The notes under the pieces are model-generated. The model made no database searches and was not told the origin of the DNA. It worked only from the letters and a program-made list of their open reading frames with translations. Shown piece after piece: positions 43,015-54,132 of a DNA stretch of 64,000 bases. Numbering within the stretch: position 1 is the first letter of the stretch; every line of letters starts with the position of its first letter. Source of the stretch: Pelobates cultripes (Eukaryota > Chordata > Amphibia > Anura > Pelobatidae); the NCBI GenBank assembly GCA_933207985.1, contig OW240920.1, forward strand, positions 150,026,679 to 150,090,678. Direction: 5' to 3'. Position numbers and translations under genes: made by a program.

Positions 43015-44566
43015 TGTGGGGATATTTATGGGATAATAATAGTAAACAGTTGAGAATTGCCCACTAATTCAATTCTCAGATCCCAAAGAACGTTTATCGT
43101 AAGTGAAAGTATTTCATATAAATAATATCACAATGTATAAAAATAGATTTTTATTCATAATGACATATTAATTAATAAATAATATTATGTAACATGCGTG
43201 ACAATAATCAATGAATATCCAGTATAACATGGTATGCAATACAAAGGAATGGCTATACAGATTTCAATGGCTAAATAGCATTCCCTGTCAAGAATTCTGA
43301 CGATTTATGAGGTATCCTCACAGACTGAAAAAGTTTCACTCAGAGAACAGAATTCTTCAGAGTGCAGCGTAAGGTCGTAACGTTTAGCTGACAGTTAGAA
43401 TAACCCTTTCAATGCTGGCTAGATCTCCTAGGTAGTTAAGATCTATTCTTATGTAATTTTAAATAAAATAACATTTAAACCAGTTCATTAGTCATTTCCT
43501 GGAACTATCCAATAAGAGAATCTACCATATTATATAAGCAGAATTTTAATTTGTCTAAAAGATATCTTATCTTAATTTAGAGCAAATCAATACACCTGGA
43601 TAAAAACAGCGGTATGCTAACACGTGATAATATCACATCAATATATAATTATTCTTAATTCCACCTGCAGAATGGAATGTTTATAACTATATATTCTTTA
43701 GTTAACTAAGATTTCTTAATATGGAAATCTGACCGTGCTTTATCCAGTCATATATAATGCTATTAATACATTTTAATTAATTTAATTAATTAAATGAAAC
43801 CAGTATAATTACCAGTTGAGTAGATATTTCATCCGATTGGTAGTCTCAGGAACTTATTTGGATGTCTCTCTGCATGGAGGTTGGAGTCCCCAAACTTCCA
43901 ATTCCTCTCTCCTCTTTTCCTTTCTCCTTTGCATACCTTGTTTCCTCTCTCTCTTCCCTTTGTCTTAACTTTTAAAGGGCCAGACTCTCTGTACGTCATC
44001 AGTTGATAACCCAATAGAAGCACTAGAGGTGTGGTTATCTTCCAGATCGCAATTTAGGTATTTAGTCTATAGAGGGCAGTCTTGTCCCACTAAACATACC
44101 TATCCAGGAAAGAGTTAACTTTTCCTGGTGGCTATTTTGACGTCATTTTGGCCTATCTAGATAGTGCCATAACTTAAAATTTCAAAGGGTTCTTTAAGTT
44201 TTGTCCAGACTATGTGTCTGGCAAATTCTGAGTTTTGACCCGTAACTTACAATGGGACCTTACATATTTAGACAGTATAATTAAATTATTTAATCTTCTC
44301 TGTCACAAATGTCTGGGTTTAGAATTGATCTTTTCCATTAGCATTAGACAGTCTGTCCAACCCCCTTTCTTCTTATCACTTGGTTTGTTTATAGTATGCA
44401 TTCCTTTAGCTCTGCAAAAATGGGTAGTTTTACAGATAGAAATCTTGTATCTTTTTGTTAGCTTGAAAATAACAAAATGGAGTCTGCTCTGTTCAGAGTG
44501 ACTCAGAATATACACTTTTAATTTCTATCATAGCACAAAATGTCTGCCGATATAAATACCCTGACA
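43015..44566 (-). repeat. 5' LTR of provirus F
   Basis: 1552 bp. On the minus strand it starts TGTCAGGGTATTTATATCGG right after the ggta duplication and ends CCCCACA before the primer site. Confidence 0.92.
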
Positions 44567-44584
44567 GGTAGTAACCAGTATTCC

Positions 44585-45531
44585 TGTCAGATATTCCCTT
44601 TTTCCCAATAATAGAATACTGCCAATAATCCACAGGGTAAAATAACGCTGGTATTGCCAAATAATCCACACATGAGCCAAAGCTTAATGCTGGAACAAGA
44701 CTGATTGATTGATTATTCAAAGCAAAAGGCATTCAATTTTTTACAGTACAAGCTGCTCCTCTGGGCCATGCTGGATAATTGAGTTTCAGCAACATACTAA
44801 ACTCAATTATCTGCTGGCCCGAAAAATTGCTATTTTTCACAATTTTTAAAACTATACTTTATGCACATCATAACAATATAAAAAAACACATCCCTGGGTA
44901 GCTGAGGATATTGTGAGCAACATATTCAATTTGCACGAAAATCCGTTCAGTACTTTTTGTGTCGCATCGTGTGGAAGTTTGACTGGCTCGCCATGCGGTT
45001 GTGTCCGATACAGAGTTCCACGGAATTGGTAGTAAGAGCCGGTCTCTGTTCGGATAAAATTACACAAAAACCACCATAGTTAGAATGCAGATGGTTTGTG
45101 GAGAATGCTTCCTTCGTTTGGTTGTTTGAAACTCCCGAACGCCGTCGTATACTGTAAGTGGAAATAGGTTAGACGGGACTTCCAAGGGGACCGGGTGTGT
45201 GTGCGCGAGTGCTATGCCGAAAACAGTTCCAGGCACTCAATGACCAAGTCCTGCTGCCCGCGTTCGGGAGTTTAAGATGGCCACCATCCATTGTTCTCAC
45301 CACGTGTTTGTATGCACGAAATGGCGGCCACCTAGGAGCATTCAATTTCTTTGTGGTTTCGTGTGGTTACATAGTGTTCCATGTTCTAATTGCCACCCAG
45401 GGTGGTCTTTGTTCGGTAAAACGAATGATTTACCGAATTAACAAATAAAACGAATGCTTTCAAGGCACTTAAATAGCAGGGAGGGAAAACAGCCGAATGA
45501 ATATAGGAGAATCCTTCACAAATTCGTTACA
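44585..45531 (-). repeat. LTR X
   Basis: About 947 bp; on the minus strand it starts TGTAACGAATTTG and ends GGAATATCTGACA. It resembles the Gmr1-type LTRs in its many gaac/gttcgg motifs and its caattatctg-ccagca inverted block. Its right edge carries the ggaat duplication; the left edge is not flanked by it. Confidence 0.65.
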
Positions 45532-45536
45532 GGAAT

Positions 45537-45855
45537 GATTTGGGCCCCTTAACGTCCGCTTACGTCACCAGTGAACCTGCTGAAGCAAACCCAGTTACTA
45601 CTCGCCTACAGGCCAGAACTGCAGAAGCCAACTCACTGGCTAGGGAGACCCATGTAATAGACCAAACCCCGACTACGACTGCAGACCTTACTCCATTAGC
45701 CTGGGACACCCCAAAGAAGTTTGGGAGGGAGAGCCGGGAAGACCCGTCCCTCCATAAATATAGGAACAAGGGGGACTAGAGGGAGAGAGTTTTATCTGGG
45801 AACAGGATAGATTGTACCGGTTAACTGAGACTCACTACACAGGAGCAGCCCCATC
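45537..45855 (+). pseudogene. pol: Element A protease-integrase linker fragment
   Basis: Reads GPLTSAYVTSEPAEANPVTTR and WDTPKKFGRESREDPSLHKYR. These match element I (GCLTSQLAR, YPVTTRAQAR, WDTPQGFEQEQRTDP) and so place the fragment between protease and integrase. There is an in-frame stop at 45777-45779. It is interrupted at 45855 by element G. Confidence 0.8.
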
Positions 45856-46225
45856 TGTGACGAAGTGCCCTTCGCCACTTGGTCCTGGAGAGGCCTGCTT
45901 ACCAGCCTCCTCCCCTGTGACTATGACTCTTTGATGTATTTGGCTTTAAAGCCCCTATTCTACCTTCAGACAGACTATTTATGTAGGTTGCTTTATTTCT
46001 CTTATGTTTTAGTCACCCTGTACCCATTATAGGTGCAGGGTGTGTGTAATGTAATTGTTTATAGTGTGTGTGTAGTGTGTGTGTGTGTGTACTGTGTAAT
46101 GTATTGCCTGCTCTTCTGTACTGCTGAGGTTTGCTACCAACTAGGTGGGTTTGGCTATGGAGCTTGTCTAGAGCCCTCTGTTGGTAGCAACAGCAATATG
46201 CACTACCTGAATAGCAAGACTGGTT

Positions 46226-49200
46226 TGTAACGGATCACCTGGCACCCCGACTGGGTACCTCCGTTAAAGGATGCTCCTAGCGCTTCCTGAGGACTCCAAA
46301 CACTGCAGCAGACACCACAACCACCGAACCGGAGAAGCATATGAATCCTCTCAAGCATATGAATGCTGTAGACAGTTGAATAGGAACCATACGAATAGGT
46401 TTACTCTCCTAGCAGTCAAACTGGAACAGCATACAATAAATCCTTCCCCCAATAATGAGACGACACTTCACTTTGAGGGTTAAAACAGGAACTCCCTGTA
46501 CTGTCACATACAGTCTCTTTTATTCCCAATCCACAAACATAGTACAGCCCACAGGGCGTTACAAAACAACCAATCACATCACAGTTACATCCCACATATT
46601 CCCTCCCCTTATCCTGAGAGGAAACTCAATTATACATACAGTTAAAACATACTTTCTACCCAACTTTCATAACTCCAAAACCATACATCACATTCACATA
46701 AAATTACATATTCACAATCAATCCATTCAGGGGAACAACATATTCAAAAATGGCACAAATCAGACAAGGGGTTCAAAAGTTAGTAAAAAGTCCTTTGTGA
46801 CTAAATGAAGCATGGCTTTCTGGCCCAAACCAGTTTCAGAGTCTTCTATCCTGGAGATAAGTAATTCAATTATCTCCCAGGACAGACACAAGACTCCATT
46901 AAGCACATGGTTGCAAAAAGACACAAAACACTTTAAAATACATAAAGTCACATTTACACATAACACACAGACATTTCACATATCCCCAGATAGCTGGGAT
47001 CTGAGTGCACATTATTAGATGAATGGCACTCAGATCACACAAATAAGCCTTTCTGCAGGGGAAATAAACGGTTTAACCTGCAGGGCCATAGTCCAAAGGG
47101 AGCAGGCGAGCAACCAGGCTTCTCCAGTTCACAGTGGCGAGGTTGGTTTCGCCACACTTCTCCCCTTTACCAACTAGACTAACAGGGTATCTGACCTCCT
47201 GCCGGTCAGTGCCCTGGTTAGTCCAGCAACCCACCCACAAAACAGAAACAGCAGTACAGCCCACCCACAATAACTGGTTACTACACCTGGGTAGAGGAGA
47301 ACTTTGTCCATGTCCAGGTGCCTCACCACGACTGTGTGGGCAACTGTTAGGCTGCCTTGGTGGGTTGCTGAGTGGGCAGAGACCAGCGGTACTCTGCCCT
47401 GATGCCAGTGCTACCACGGAAGTAGCCTGGTGGGAGCCTGGTTGTGGGAGGGAGAGACCGACTGTCTCCCCTCTGGATACACCGCTCTGTGGCTGGGGAA
47501 CAGGACCGACTGTCCCTATCCCTTGTGCTGTAAGTGCAGAGACTACAGTCCCATCTGCACTGTTGGGGGGTGTAACATCTCCCCTTGCTGGGTTAGGCTG
47601 CCGCTGGAGAGAGGGTGTAACAAGCTCCTCTCTCTGAACTGTAAACTGCCACTGGGGAAAGGGGGTATCAGGCTCCTCTCCCTGACACTCTCTCTGCTGG
47701 TGGAGAGGGGGACCAGCTGTCTCCCCTTTCATTATTTTGTCCTGTGGTTGGGGTGCGAGACTGGCGGTCTCTGCTCCCTGCAGGACACTCTGCCGCTGGG
47801 GAGGAAGGACGGCACCTTCAGCTCCCTGGGGTACACACTGCCGCTGGGGAGGAAGGACTGCACCTTCAGCTCCCTGGGGTACACACTGCCGCTGGGGAGG
47901 AAGGACTGCACCTTCAGCTCCCTGGGATACACACTGCCGCTGGGGAGGAAGGACGGCACCTTCAGCTCCCTGGGGTACACACTGCTGCTGGGGAGGAAGG
48001 ACTGCACCTTCAGCTCCCTGGGGTACACACTGCTGCTGGGGAGGAAGGACGACGACACCTTCAGCTCCCTGGGGTACACACTGCCGCTGGGGAGGAAGGA
48101 CGGCACCTTCAGCTCCCTGGGTTACACACTGCCGCTGGGGAGGAAGTACTGTACCTTCAGCTCCCTGGGACACACACTGCCGCTGGGGAGGAAGGACTGC
48201 ACCTTCAGCTCCCTGGGACACACACTGCCGCTGGGGAGGAAGGACTGCACCTTCAGCTCCCTGGGATACACACTGCGGCTGGGGAGGAAGGACTGCACCT
48301 TCAGCTCCCTGGGATACACACTGCCGCTGGGGAGGAAGGACTGCACCTTCAGCTCCCTGGGATACACACTGCAGCTGGGGAGGAAGGACTGCACCTTCAG
48401 CTCCCTGGGATACACACTGCCGCTGGGGAGGAAGGACGACACCTTCAGCTCCCTGGGACTCCTTTTTGGCCAAATCTACTAGAGATTGCAGGTATTCTCC
48501 TACTAGTTTCCTGGCGAGCTGCACGGCTCTCTCTGGGGGGTTGGGTCCAAAGGTAGACAGCACCTCATTAACCTCTCTGTCAAACTCCTCCTGAGTGTAG
48601 TCATACGCCATGCTTGCTCTGCTGAAGTTAGTTCTTTTGTAGATAGGGTCGCTGTACGGGTACTAGCGTTGCCCTCAATTTGTAAATCCACGAACTGTGT
48701 CTCCGAGCTGCTTTACCTCGCACTAGGACGCCATCCCACCGCTGCCACCAATGTAACGGATCGCCTGGCACCCCGACTGGGTACCTCCGTTGAAAGATGC
48801 TCCTAGCGCTTCCTGAGGACTCAAACACTCAGCAGACACCCCAATCACCGAACCGGAGAAACATAAATTCTCTCAAGCATATGAATGCTGTAGACAGTTG
48901 AATAGGAACCATACGAATAGGTTTACTCTCCTAGCAGTCAAACTTGAACAGCATACAATAAATCCTTCCCCCAATAATGAGACGACACTTCACTTTGAGG
49001 GTTAAGCAGGAATTCCCTGTACTGTCACATACAGTCTCTTTTATTCCCAATCCACAAACATAGTACAGCCCACAGGGCGTTACAAAACAACCAATCACAT
49101 CACAGTTACATCCTACATATTCCCTCCCCTTATCCTGAGAGGAAACTCAATTATACATACAGTTAAAACATACTTTCTACCCAACTTTCATAACTCCAAA

Positions 49201-49676
49201 ACCATACATCACATTCACATAAAATTACATATTCACAATCAATCCATTCAGGGGAACAACATATTCAAAATGGCACAAATCAGACAAGGGGTTCAAAAGT
49301 TAGTAAAAAGTCCTTTGTGACTAAATGAAGCATGGCTTTCTGGCCCAAACCAGTTTCAGAGTCTTCTATCCTGGAGATAAGTAATTCAATTATCTCCCAG
49401 GACAGACACAAGACTCCATTAAGCACATGGTTGCAAAAAGACACAAAACACTTTAAAATACATAAAGTTACATTTACACATAACACACAGACATTTCACA
49501 TATCCCCAGATAGCTGGGATCTGAGTGCACATTATTAGATGAATGGCACTCAGATCACACAAATAAGCCTTTCTGCAGGGGAAATAAACGGTTTAACCTG
49601 CAGGGCCATAGTCCAAAGGGAGGAGGCGAGCAACCAGGCTTCTCCAGTTCACAGTGGCGAGGTTGGTTTCGCCACA
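46226..49676 (-). mobile_element. Element H: small non-autonomous LTR retrotransposon
   Basis: 3451 bp, minus strand. LTRs 46226-47156 and 48752-49676 are almost identical; on the minus strand they run TGTGGCGAAACC... to ...CCGTTACA. Perfect tggtt duplications lie at 46221-46225 and 49677-49681. A tRNA-Leu primer site (48733-48750, minus) and a polypurine tract (minus: aaaggggagaag) are present. The 1.6 kb interior encodes only one repetitive Gag-like protein and no protease, RT or integrase. It must be moved by a helper, most simply a Gmr1-type element that uses the same primer tRNA. Confidence 0.92.
47073..48611 (-). CDS. Element H repetitive Gag-derived protein
   Basis: 512 codons, fully open. 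Residues 1-50 include FGPNPPERAVQ, matching the GPNP segment of the gag of elements A and I, so the start is gag-derived. Residues about 52-280 are about 14 tandem copies of a 16-residue unit (SQGAEGAVLPPQRQCV, 48 bp). More diverged units run to about 370, followed by a unique tail. One unit is longer by a single codon, and all length changes keep the frame. The stop lies inside the 3' LTR. Function unknown; possibly a particle or RNA-binding protein. Confidence 0.75.
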   Translation of the reverse strand: MAYDYTQEEFDREVNEVLSTFGPNPPERAVQLARKLVGEYLQSLVDLAKKESQGAEGVVLPPQRQCVSQGAEGAVLPPQLQCVSQGAEGAVLPPQRQCVSQGAEGAVLPPQPQCVSQGAEGAVLPPQRQCVSQGAEGAVLPPQRQCVSQGAEGTVLPPQRQCVTQGAEGAVLPPQRQCVPQGAEGVVVLPPQQQCVPQGAEGAVLPPQQQCVPQGAEGAVLPPQRQCVSQGAEGAVLPPQRQCVPQGAEGAVLPPQRQCVPQGAEGAVLPPQRQSVLQGAETASLAPQPQDKIMKGETAGPPLHQQRECQGEEPDTPFPQWQFTVQREELVTPSLQRQPNPARGDVTPPNSADGTVVSALTAQGIGTVGPVPQPQSGVSRGETVGLSLPQPGSHQATSVVALASGQSTAGLCPLSNPPRQPNSCPHSRGEAPGHGQSSPLPRCSNQLLWVGCTAVSVLWVGCWTNQGTDRQEVRYPVSLVGKGEKCGETNLATVNWRSLVARLLPLDYGPAG

Positions 49677-50317
49677 TGGTTCATTTGCATATTCGGGTAG
49701 ATTTGCATATTGTTTGTTTTGCAGGCACGTGAGATATTTTCTGTTAAATATTGTCTCCCCCACCCCTTTAATAATGTGCCATTGTGTTGTGATAAGTCAC
49801 TGTGTGTTGCCTGCTATGGTTTGACTGTTTGTGATTTTATTGAGTTTTCACAGCAATGTTAATGTGGTGACCCTATGGGCTGGTCCCAAGGGAAATAAAG
49901 GTTTAGACAGTTCTTCTTGATCCCTCTAAATGTAGCCTTGTCTCGTTATTGGAGGGAGCAGTTATAATCACACTGGGGATTGTTATGCTCTGCATACTCC
50001 CCTGAGCTTGAATCACTTAGCTCTTTTAAGAGCTTGTTCCTGACACGCTCTCCTTGGAGGAGAGGTTTTCACCACACAGTCCTGGATGGTGGAGGTTCAT
50101 ACAGGGTGGAAGGAAGAGGTCTTTCCCACATGGTCCTGGAGAACAGAAGCTGATCCAGGGTGGAAGGAAGACGGCGAGACTCCAGTCAAGCTACAGCGGT
50201 TGCGGAGTCTGCGGGGGTTGTGGTGTCTGCTGCTGTGCTTGGAGTCCTCAGGAAGCGCTAGGAGCATCCTTCAATGGAGGTACCCAGTCGGGGTGCCAGG
50301 TGAACCATTACACCATC

Positions 50318-50705
50318 CCAGAAGCATCAACTGGCAGTGCCCAGGAAGTACCGGTTGGAGCTTAGCAGGTCACTTGTGAGTACACCACACATCCCATCGA
50401 GTAACCCAGGATTTCTTTTGGCCAGGAGTCTCTGGGGATGTGTGACAAAACTGCAGGAATTGCGACATCTGTCAGTGGGTAGGGAAAGGAGGGGATAACC
50501 CCAAGGCCCGACTGCTATCCATGCCCATTATTGAATAACTCTTCAGCCGGATAGCAGTTGACCTGATAGGACCCCTACAGAGATCCAGTCCATCCGGTAA
50601 GAAGTATATGCTTACCATGGTGGACTACGCTACCTGCTACCCTGAAGCTATCACCCTCTCGAACATACAGGCAGACACTTTTGCCAGTGCGCTGGTTGGG
50701 ATGTT
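50318..50705 (+). pseudogene. pol: Element A integrase, zinc domain and first part of the core
   Basis: Reads QLAVPRKYRLE, a decayed zinc-finger region, then AVDLIGPLQRSS, KYMLTMVDYATCYPEAITL and SALVGMF, parallel to the integrase of element I (VDLIGPLSRPS, VDYATRYPEAVAL, TLVKIF). There are in-frame stops. It is cut inside the core by element I. Confidence 0.82.
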
Positions 50706-51655
50706 TGTGAAGAAATTCCCCACTTTTGCTTTAAACTGACAATTTGTATTCCCTTCTTTTATGTTAGCTTTCCCTATGGCATTCGGTAGGTGAAACTACC
50801 GAATCGAGACCACCCTGTTGCCCATTATGAATACTTTACCTCCCTGCTTGCTGGGCATGTTCGACAAAAGTTCTGCACGAACGGTATGCACCGTCGCCAT
50901 TTCGTGACTTCCACGTGTTTGCGGCCATTTTAGCTCCCGAACAGCGGTGTTTGTCGTCGAGTGTCTGGAACTGAAAACGGACACTCAAATAGGCGAACAC
51001 CGCTGAATCCTCCATACCTTCGGTAAAAACCCATTAAAACTAACGAACGATCGGGCGTTCGGTAGAAAGACTCACTGACAGATGGGGAATCAAGCGAACC
51101 AAGGATGGTAGCTGGATGGCCGGCTGTTCGGGAGGTTTTTCATGCGACCTAAGACCGACTGCAGGGCCAGAATTCATGGAACTGTTTTCGGCTACTTTGC
51201 CCGTGCAGTCGGTGAAAACTTCTAAGTGATTTTTTCATATGTTGGTCCCCCAGAGTACAGCTATCAAGTCCTTGGGGTACATCCAGACTTTGGGGAAATT
51301 ATGTTCCGTTTTAATTGTGTTTAATGGTTATCTGAGGGGAGGAGATGTACAGTATGTATATTGTTATGATTGGTTGTACAGTTAATTATATGGGAGGCTC
51401 CCTTGCATGGGCAGAATCCCATAAAAAGAGAATGCCTGTCAATAAATCTTTAGTTCATCTTTGTACCCTTCTTCTGACTACGTATGCTGTTTGGGAGTTC
51501 GTGTGTTTTACTGAGGGAATTATCCAGGGACACTATTGGAATTACACTGGGATTCGTCTACCATAACTACCGAACGGAGGGCTATATTCACTAGGGCTCT
51601 GGCGGTTCGGGAGGAAACTACCGATTGAGGTTTAAATGTACTTGGTTTCCTTACA
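50706..51655 (+). repeat. 5' LTR of element I
   Basis: 950 bp. A TATA-like cataaaaag (51419-51427) and the poly(A) signal aataaa (51442-51447) lie only about 20 bp apart. Compared with the 3' LTR it has a few indels and substitutions. Confidence 0.93.
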
Positions 51656-51715
51656 ACTGGTGGCAGCGGTGGGATTCGAATCCCGAACGGACGTTTTAAA
51701 CAAGCAAAGGAATGA

Positions 51716-53024
51716 ATGGCTCAGCAGTACCAACAGCTTAAGAGAACCACGCTAAAGGATTTACTGGAAGCTCGAGGCGTAATAGCAAGCAACAAAACAA
51801 AAGCCACGTTAATTGCAGAGCTGTTACAGAGCGACAGAACCAGCACTACAGAAATGGAGCGTGAGGAAGAAACTGAAATGCAGAAAGACATCAGATGGAT
51901 GCTCAGTTTATTGGGACCTAACCCAGCAACAGAGGCGGTTCTGCAGGTCATGGCACAAGCCAGGCAATCGCAGAAGGAGCGAGATGACCGTGACAGACCG
52001 CTACAGGGGGATTTTCTGCACTCCCCGGGAAGTACAAATGACCTACCAAAGAAGGTAAATTATGCTGCATTTAAAAGCTTTAATGAAAATGAAATGGAGA
52101 TTGATAGTTATCTGCAGGACTTTGAAAGGCAATGTGCCCTGGAGGGATTAGACTCCACCAAATGGGCTGCAGTACTGAGCAGCAAGTTGTCAGGCAGAGC
52201 ATCAGAAGCGGCACGAGCAGTACCTAATGAGGATATTCATAATTATGGGAAAATAAAAGACATTTTGTTGGCTAGATATGCAGTTACCCCTGAGGCAGAC
52301 AGGAAGAAATTCGGGGAACTGAGGAAAACAGGGAGGGATACCCATACTGAATGGGCATTCCGGCTACACAGGGCAGCCTGAAATTGGATGAAGGGCTGCC
52401 AAGCAACCACTCTGGAGGATGCCTTCCAACTCCTCCTATTAGAACAATTTTTTTAACCATACAGCAGATGACATTAAGGACTGGGTGAAAGACAGGAAGC
52501 CTAAAACTGTGGAGGAGGCAGCAAGACTGGCAGATGAATACCAGGATAACCGGAGGCGAGAACAAGGGTTGAGCCGACCTGCATTTAAACAGGCTTATTC
52601 AGCCCCAACAACGGCTGCACCACCTAGAGCCCTCCTGAGTAATCAGCTGCACAGCTCAGCAGCAGCACCACGACAACCTGCAGTGTGTCACTACTGCAAA
52701 CAGCCGGGACACTATAAAAACCAGTGCCCACGTTTAAACCGGGGAAGCTGGGAAAGGCCGCCACCACAGTCACAACCCAGGGCCGCTGCTCATTGTGTAC
52801 AGCAGGAGAGCACATCGTGGTTACCTACCCACGAGGAACAATGGAGTGTGTTGCACAAAGTCAACCCTGTGCAAGCAGGAGGCGACAACCGGGACCACCA
52901 CCGTCAGTGGATTACAGTAGACGGGGTGGGTGCCCACGCCTTAAGAGACTCTGGGGCCACGTTAACTGTGGTCAACCTCACACTGTCAAGGCCCAAACTC
53001 ACACGGGCCGTACTGTGGCAGTAA
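51716..53024 (+). pseudogene. gag: Element I gag and start of protease
   Basis: Gag opens at 51716 (MAQQYQQLKR) with GPNPATEAV, YLQDFERQCAL and LLARYAVTPEADR. A TGA at 52379-52381 and a frame change near a T-run (52448-52455) interrupt it. It resumes through 53024 with ADDIKDWVKDRKP, a CCHC zinc knuckle (CHYCKQPGHYKNQC) and the protease active site (LRDSGATLTV, DSG). Confidence 0.85.
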
Positions 53025-53716
53025 GGGTAGCCGGGGGTGCCATTCTCAAACTACCTATGGCTAAAGTCCTTGTGGATTGGGGCTCGGGATCTAAACAATT
53101 GGAGGTTGGCATTATGCAGGAGCTACCAGCCGAAGTACTGTTGGGGAATGATGTGGGCTGTTTAACTTCCCAACTAGCCCGAGACACCGCGTCCGAAGCC
53201 TACCCGGTTACCACCCGAGCTCAAGCCAGACTGGAAGCACCGCCGCACTCTGAGGAAACCCAGGTAGGAGTTGAAATACCCCCTTTACCCGACCCCCCTT
53301 CCCCGTTCTGGGATACTCCCCAGGGGTTCGAGCAGGAACAAAGGACTGACCCCACTCTAGACGGGTATAGAAAAGCGGTAGGGAATAATAGGGGCGACAA
53401 CCCACACGAAAGGTTTGAGTGGCACAAGGGACTGTATAGGGTGACAGATGGGGCGGGACACTTGACCGCCCAGGTTACTAAGATGCAGCTAGTAGTACCC
53501 CGCAAGTTTCGGGCAGAGTTATTAAGACTCAACCATGATATTCCCCTAGCCGGACATTTAGGGGTTAAGAAAACTAGAGACCGGCTGACCCAAACCTTCT
53601 TCTGGCCCAGGGTCACTCAAGACCTCAAATACTACTGCAGGACCTGTGACGTTTGCCAGAAAATAGGGAAACGGGGTGACCACCAGAAAGCGAAGCTTCA
53701 CCCGTTACCCATATAG
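52967..53716 (+). pseudogene. pol: Element I protease end and integrase zinc domain
   Basis: In the next frame: the protease C-terminus (LPAEVLLGNDVG), the linker (PVTTRAQAR, FWDTPQGFEQE), and the integrase HHCC domain (HDIPLAGHLGVKKTRDRL, CRTCDVCQK). It ends at a TAG (53714-53716) just before the catalytic core. Confidence 0.85.
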
Positions 53717-54132
53717 AGGAGCCGTTCCACCGGGTAGCGGTGGATTTAATAGGACCCCTCAGTCGGCCCAGTCAGTCTGGTAAAAAGTTTATACTCACCG
53801 TAGTGGACTATGCCACTCGGTACCCCGAAGCCGTGGCCCTCCCCAATATAGAGGCCGAAACCGTAGCCAAGACCCTGGTCAAAATATTCTCCCGGGTAGG
53901 TTTTCCCCAGGAGATCCTATCTGACAGAGGGACTTAGTTCACAGCTCTCCTAACGCAACAGCTGTGGCAGAGCTGTGGAGTGAAAGCCCTATTTAGCGCT
54001 CCATATCACCCTCAGACCAACGGCCTCTGTGAACGTTTTAATGGCACGCTCAAGCAAATGCTAAAAATGTTCGCATAGTCCTGCAGGAACTGGGAGAGGT
54101 ATCTTCCCCATCTTCTGTTTGCCTATCGTGAG
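53717..54132 (+). pseudogene. pol: Element I integrase catalytic core
   Basis: DDE residues are visible: VDLIGPLSR, ILSDRGT and NGLCERFNGTLK. TAG stops at 53935-53937 and about 54076-54078 interrupt it. The core continues into the next open stretch without a frame change. Confidence 0.83.

Larger units (their letters stand above)
32225..44566 (-). mobile_element. Provirus F: lokiretrovirus-like endogenous element, complete structure
   Basis: 12,342 bp on the minus strand. The LTRs (32225-33764 and 43015-44566) run TGTCAGGGTATT... to ...TATCCCCACA, flanked by 4 bp ggta duplications (32221-32224 and 44567-44570). Order on the minus strand: LTR, leader, gag, pol (protease, RT, double RNase H, integrase), env, polypurine tract, LTR. 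Retrovirus-like traits are the HHCC/DDE integrase, an RT with YVDD, a degenerate plus an intact RNase H, and an env. The protein style (short fusion-type env, unusual Gag) suggests the lokiretrovirus lineage described in fish, amphibians and reptiles; this is an inference from architecture. Gag and RT are each broken by a frameshift, so the copy is defective. Confidence 0.85.
31759..45531. mobile_element. Composite insertion block bracketed by ggaat
   Basis: Perfect ggaat copies (31754-31758 and 45532-45536) bracket a chromovirus-type LTR (31759-32221), provirus F (32225-44566) and LTR X (44585-45531). Element A's protease frame resumes immediately after. The left end is TGTCAGGATTAC and the right end GTTACA, which belong to different LTR families; how the two became joined is not resolved. 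Confidence 0.7.
45856..50312 (+). mobile_element. Element G: solo LTR carrying element H
   Basis: The LTR (about 1.0 kb without H) runs TGTGACGAAGTGCCC... to ...GTGAACCATTACA, with perfect ccatc duplications (45851-45855 and 50313-50317). It has a GT microsatellite (46060-46090), a ggaaataaagg poly(A)-type signal and the ctcttaaaagagct palindrome. Element H splits it at 46221-46225. Confidence 0.9.

Noticed and set aside
47430..48594. Plus-strand 270-350 codon frames opposite the element H protein
   Set aside because: The LTRs, primer site and polypurine tract put the coding strand on minus, and only the minus frame has the gag-like start.
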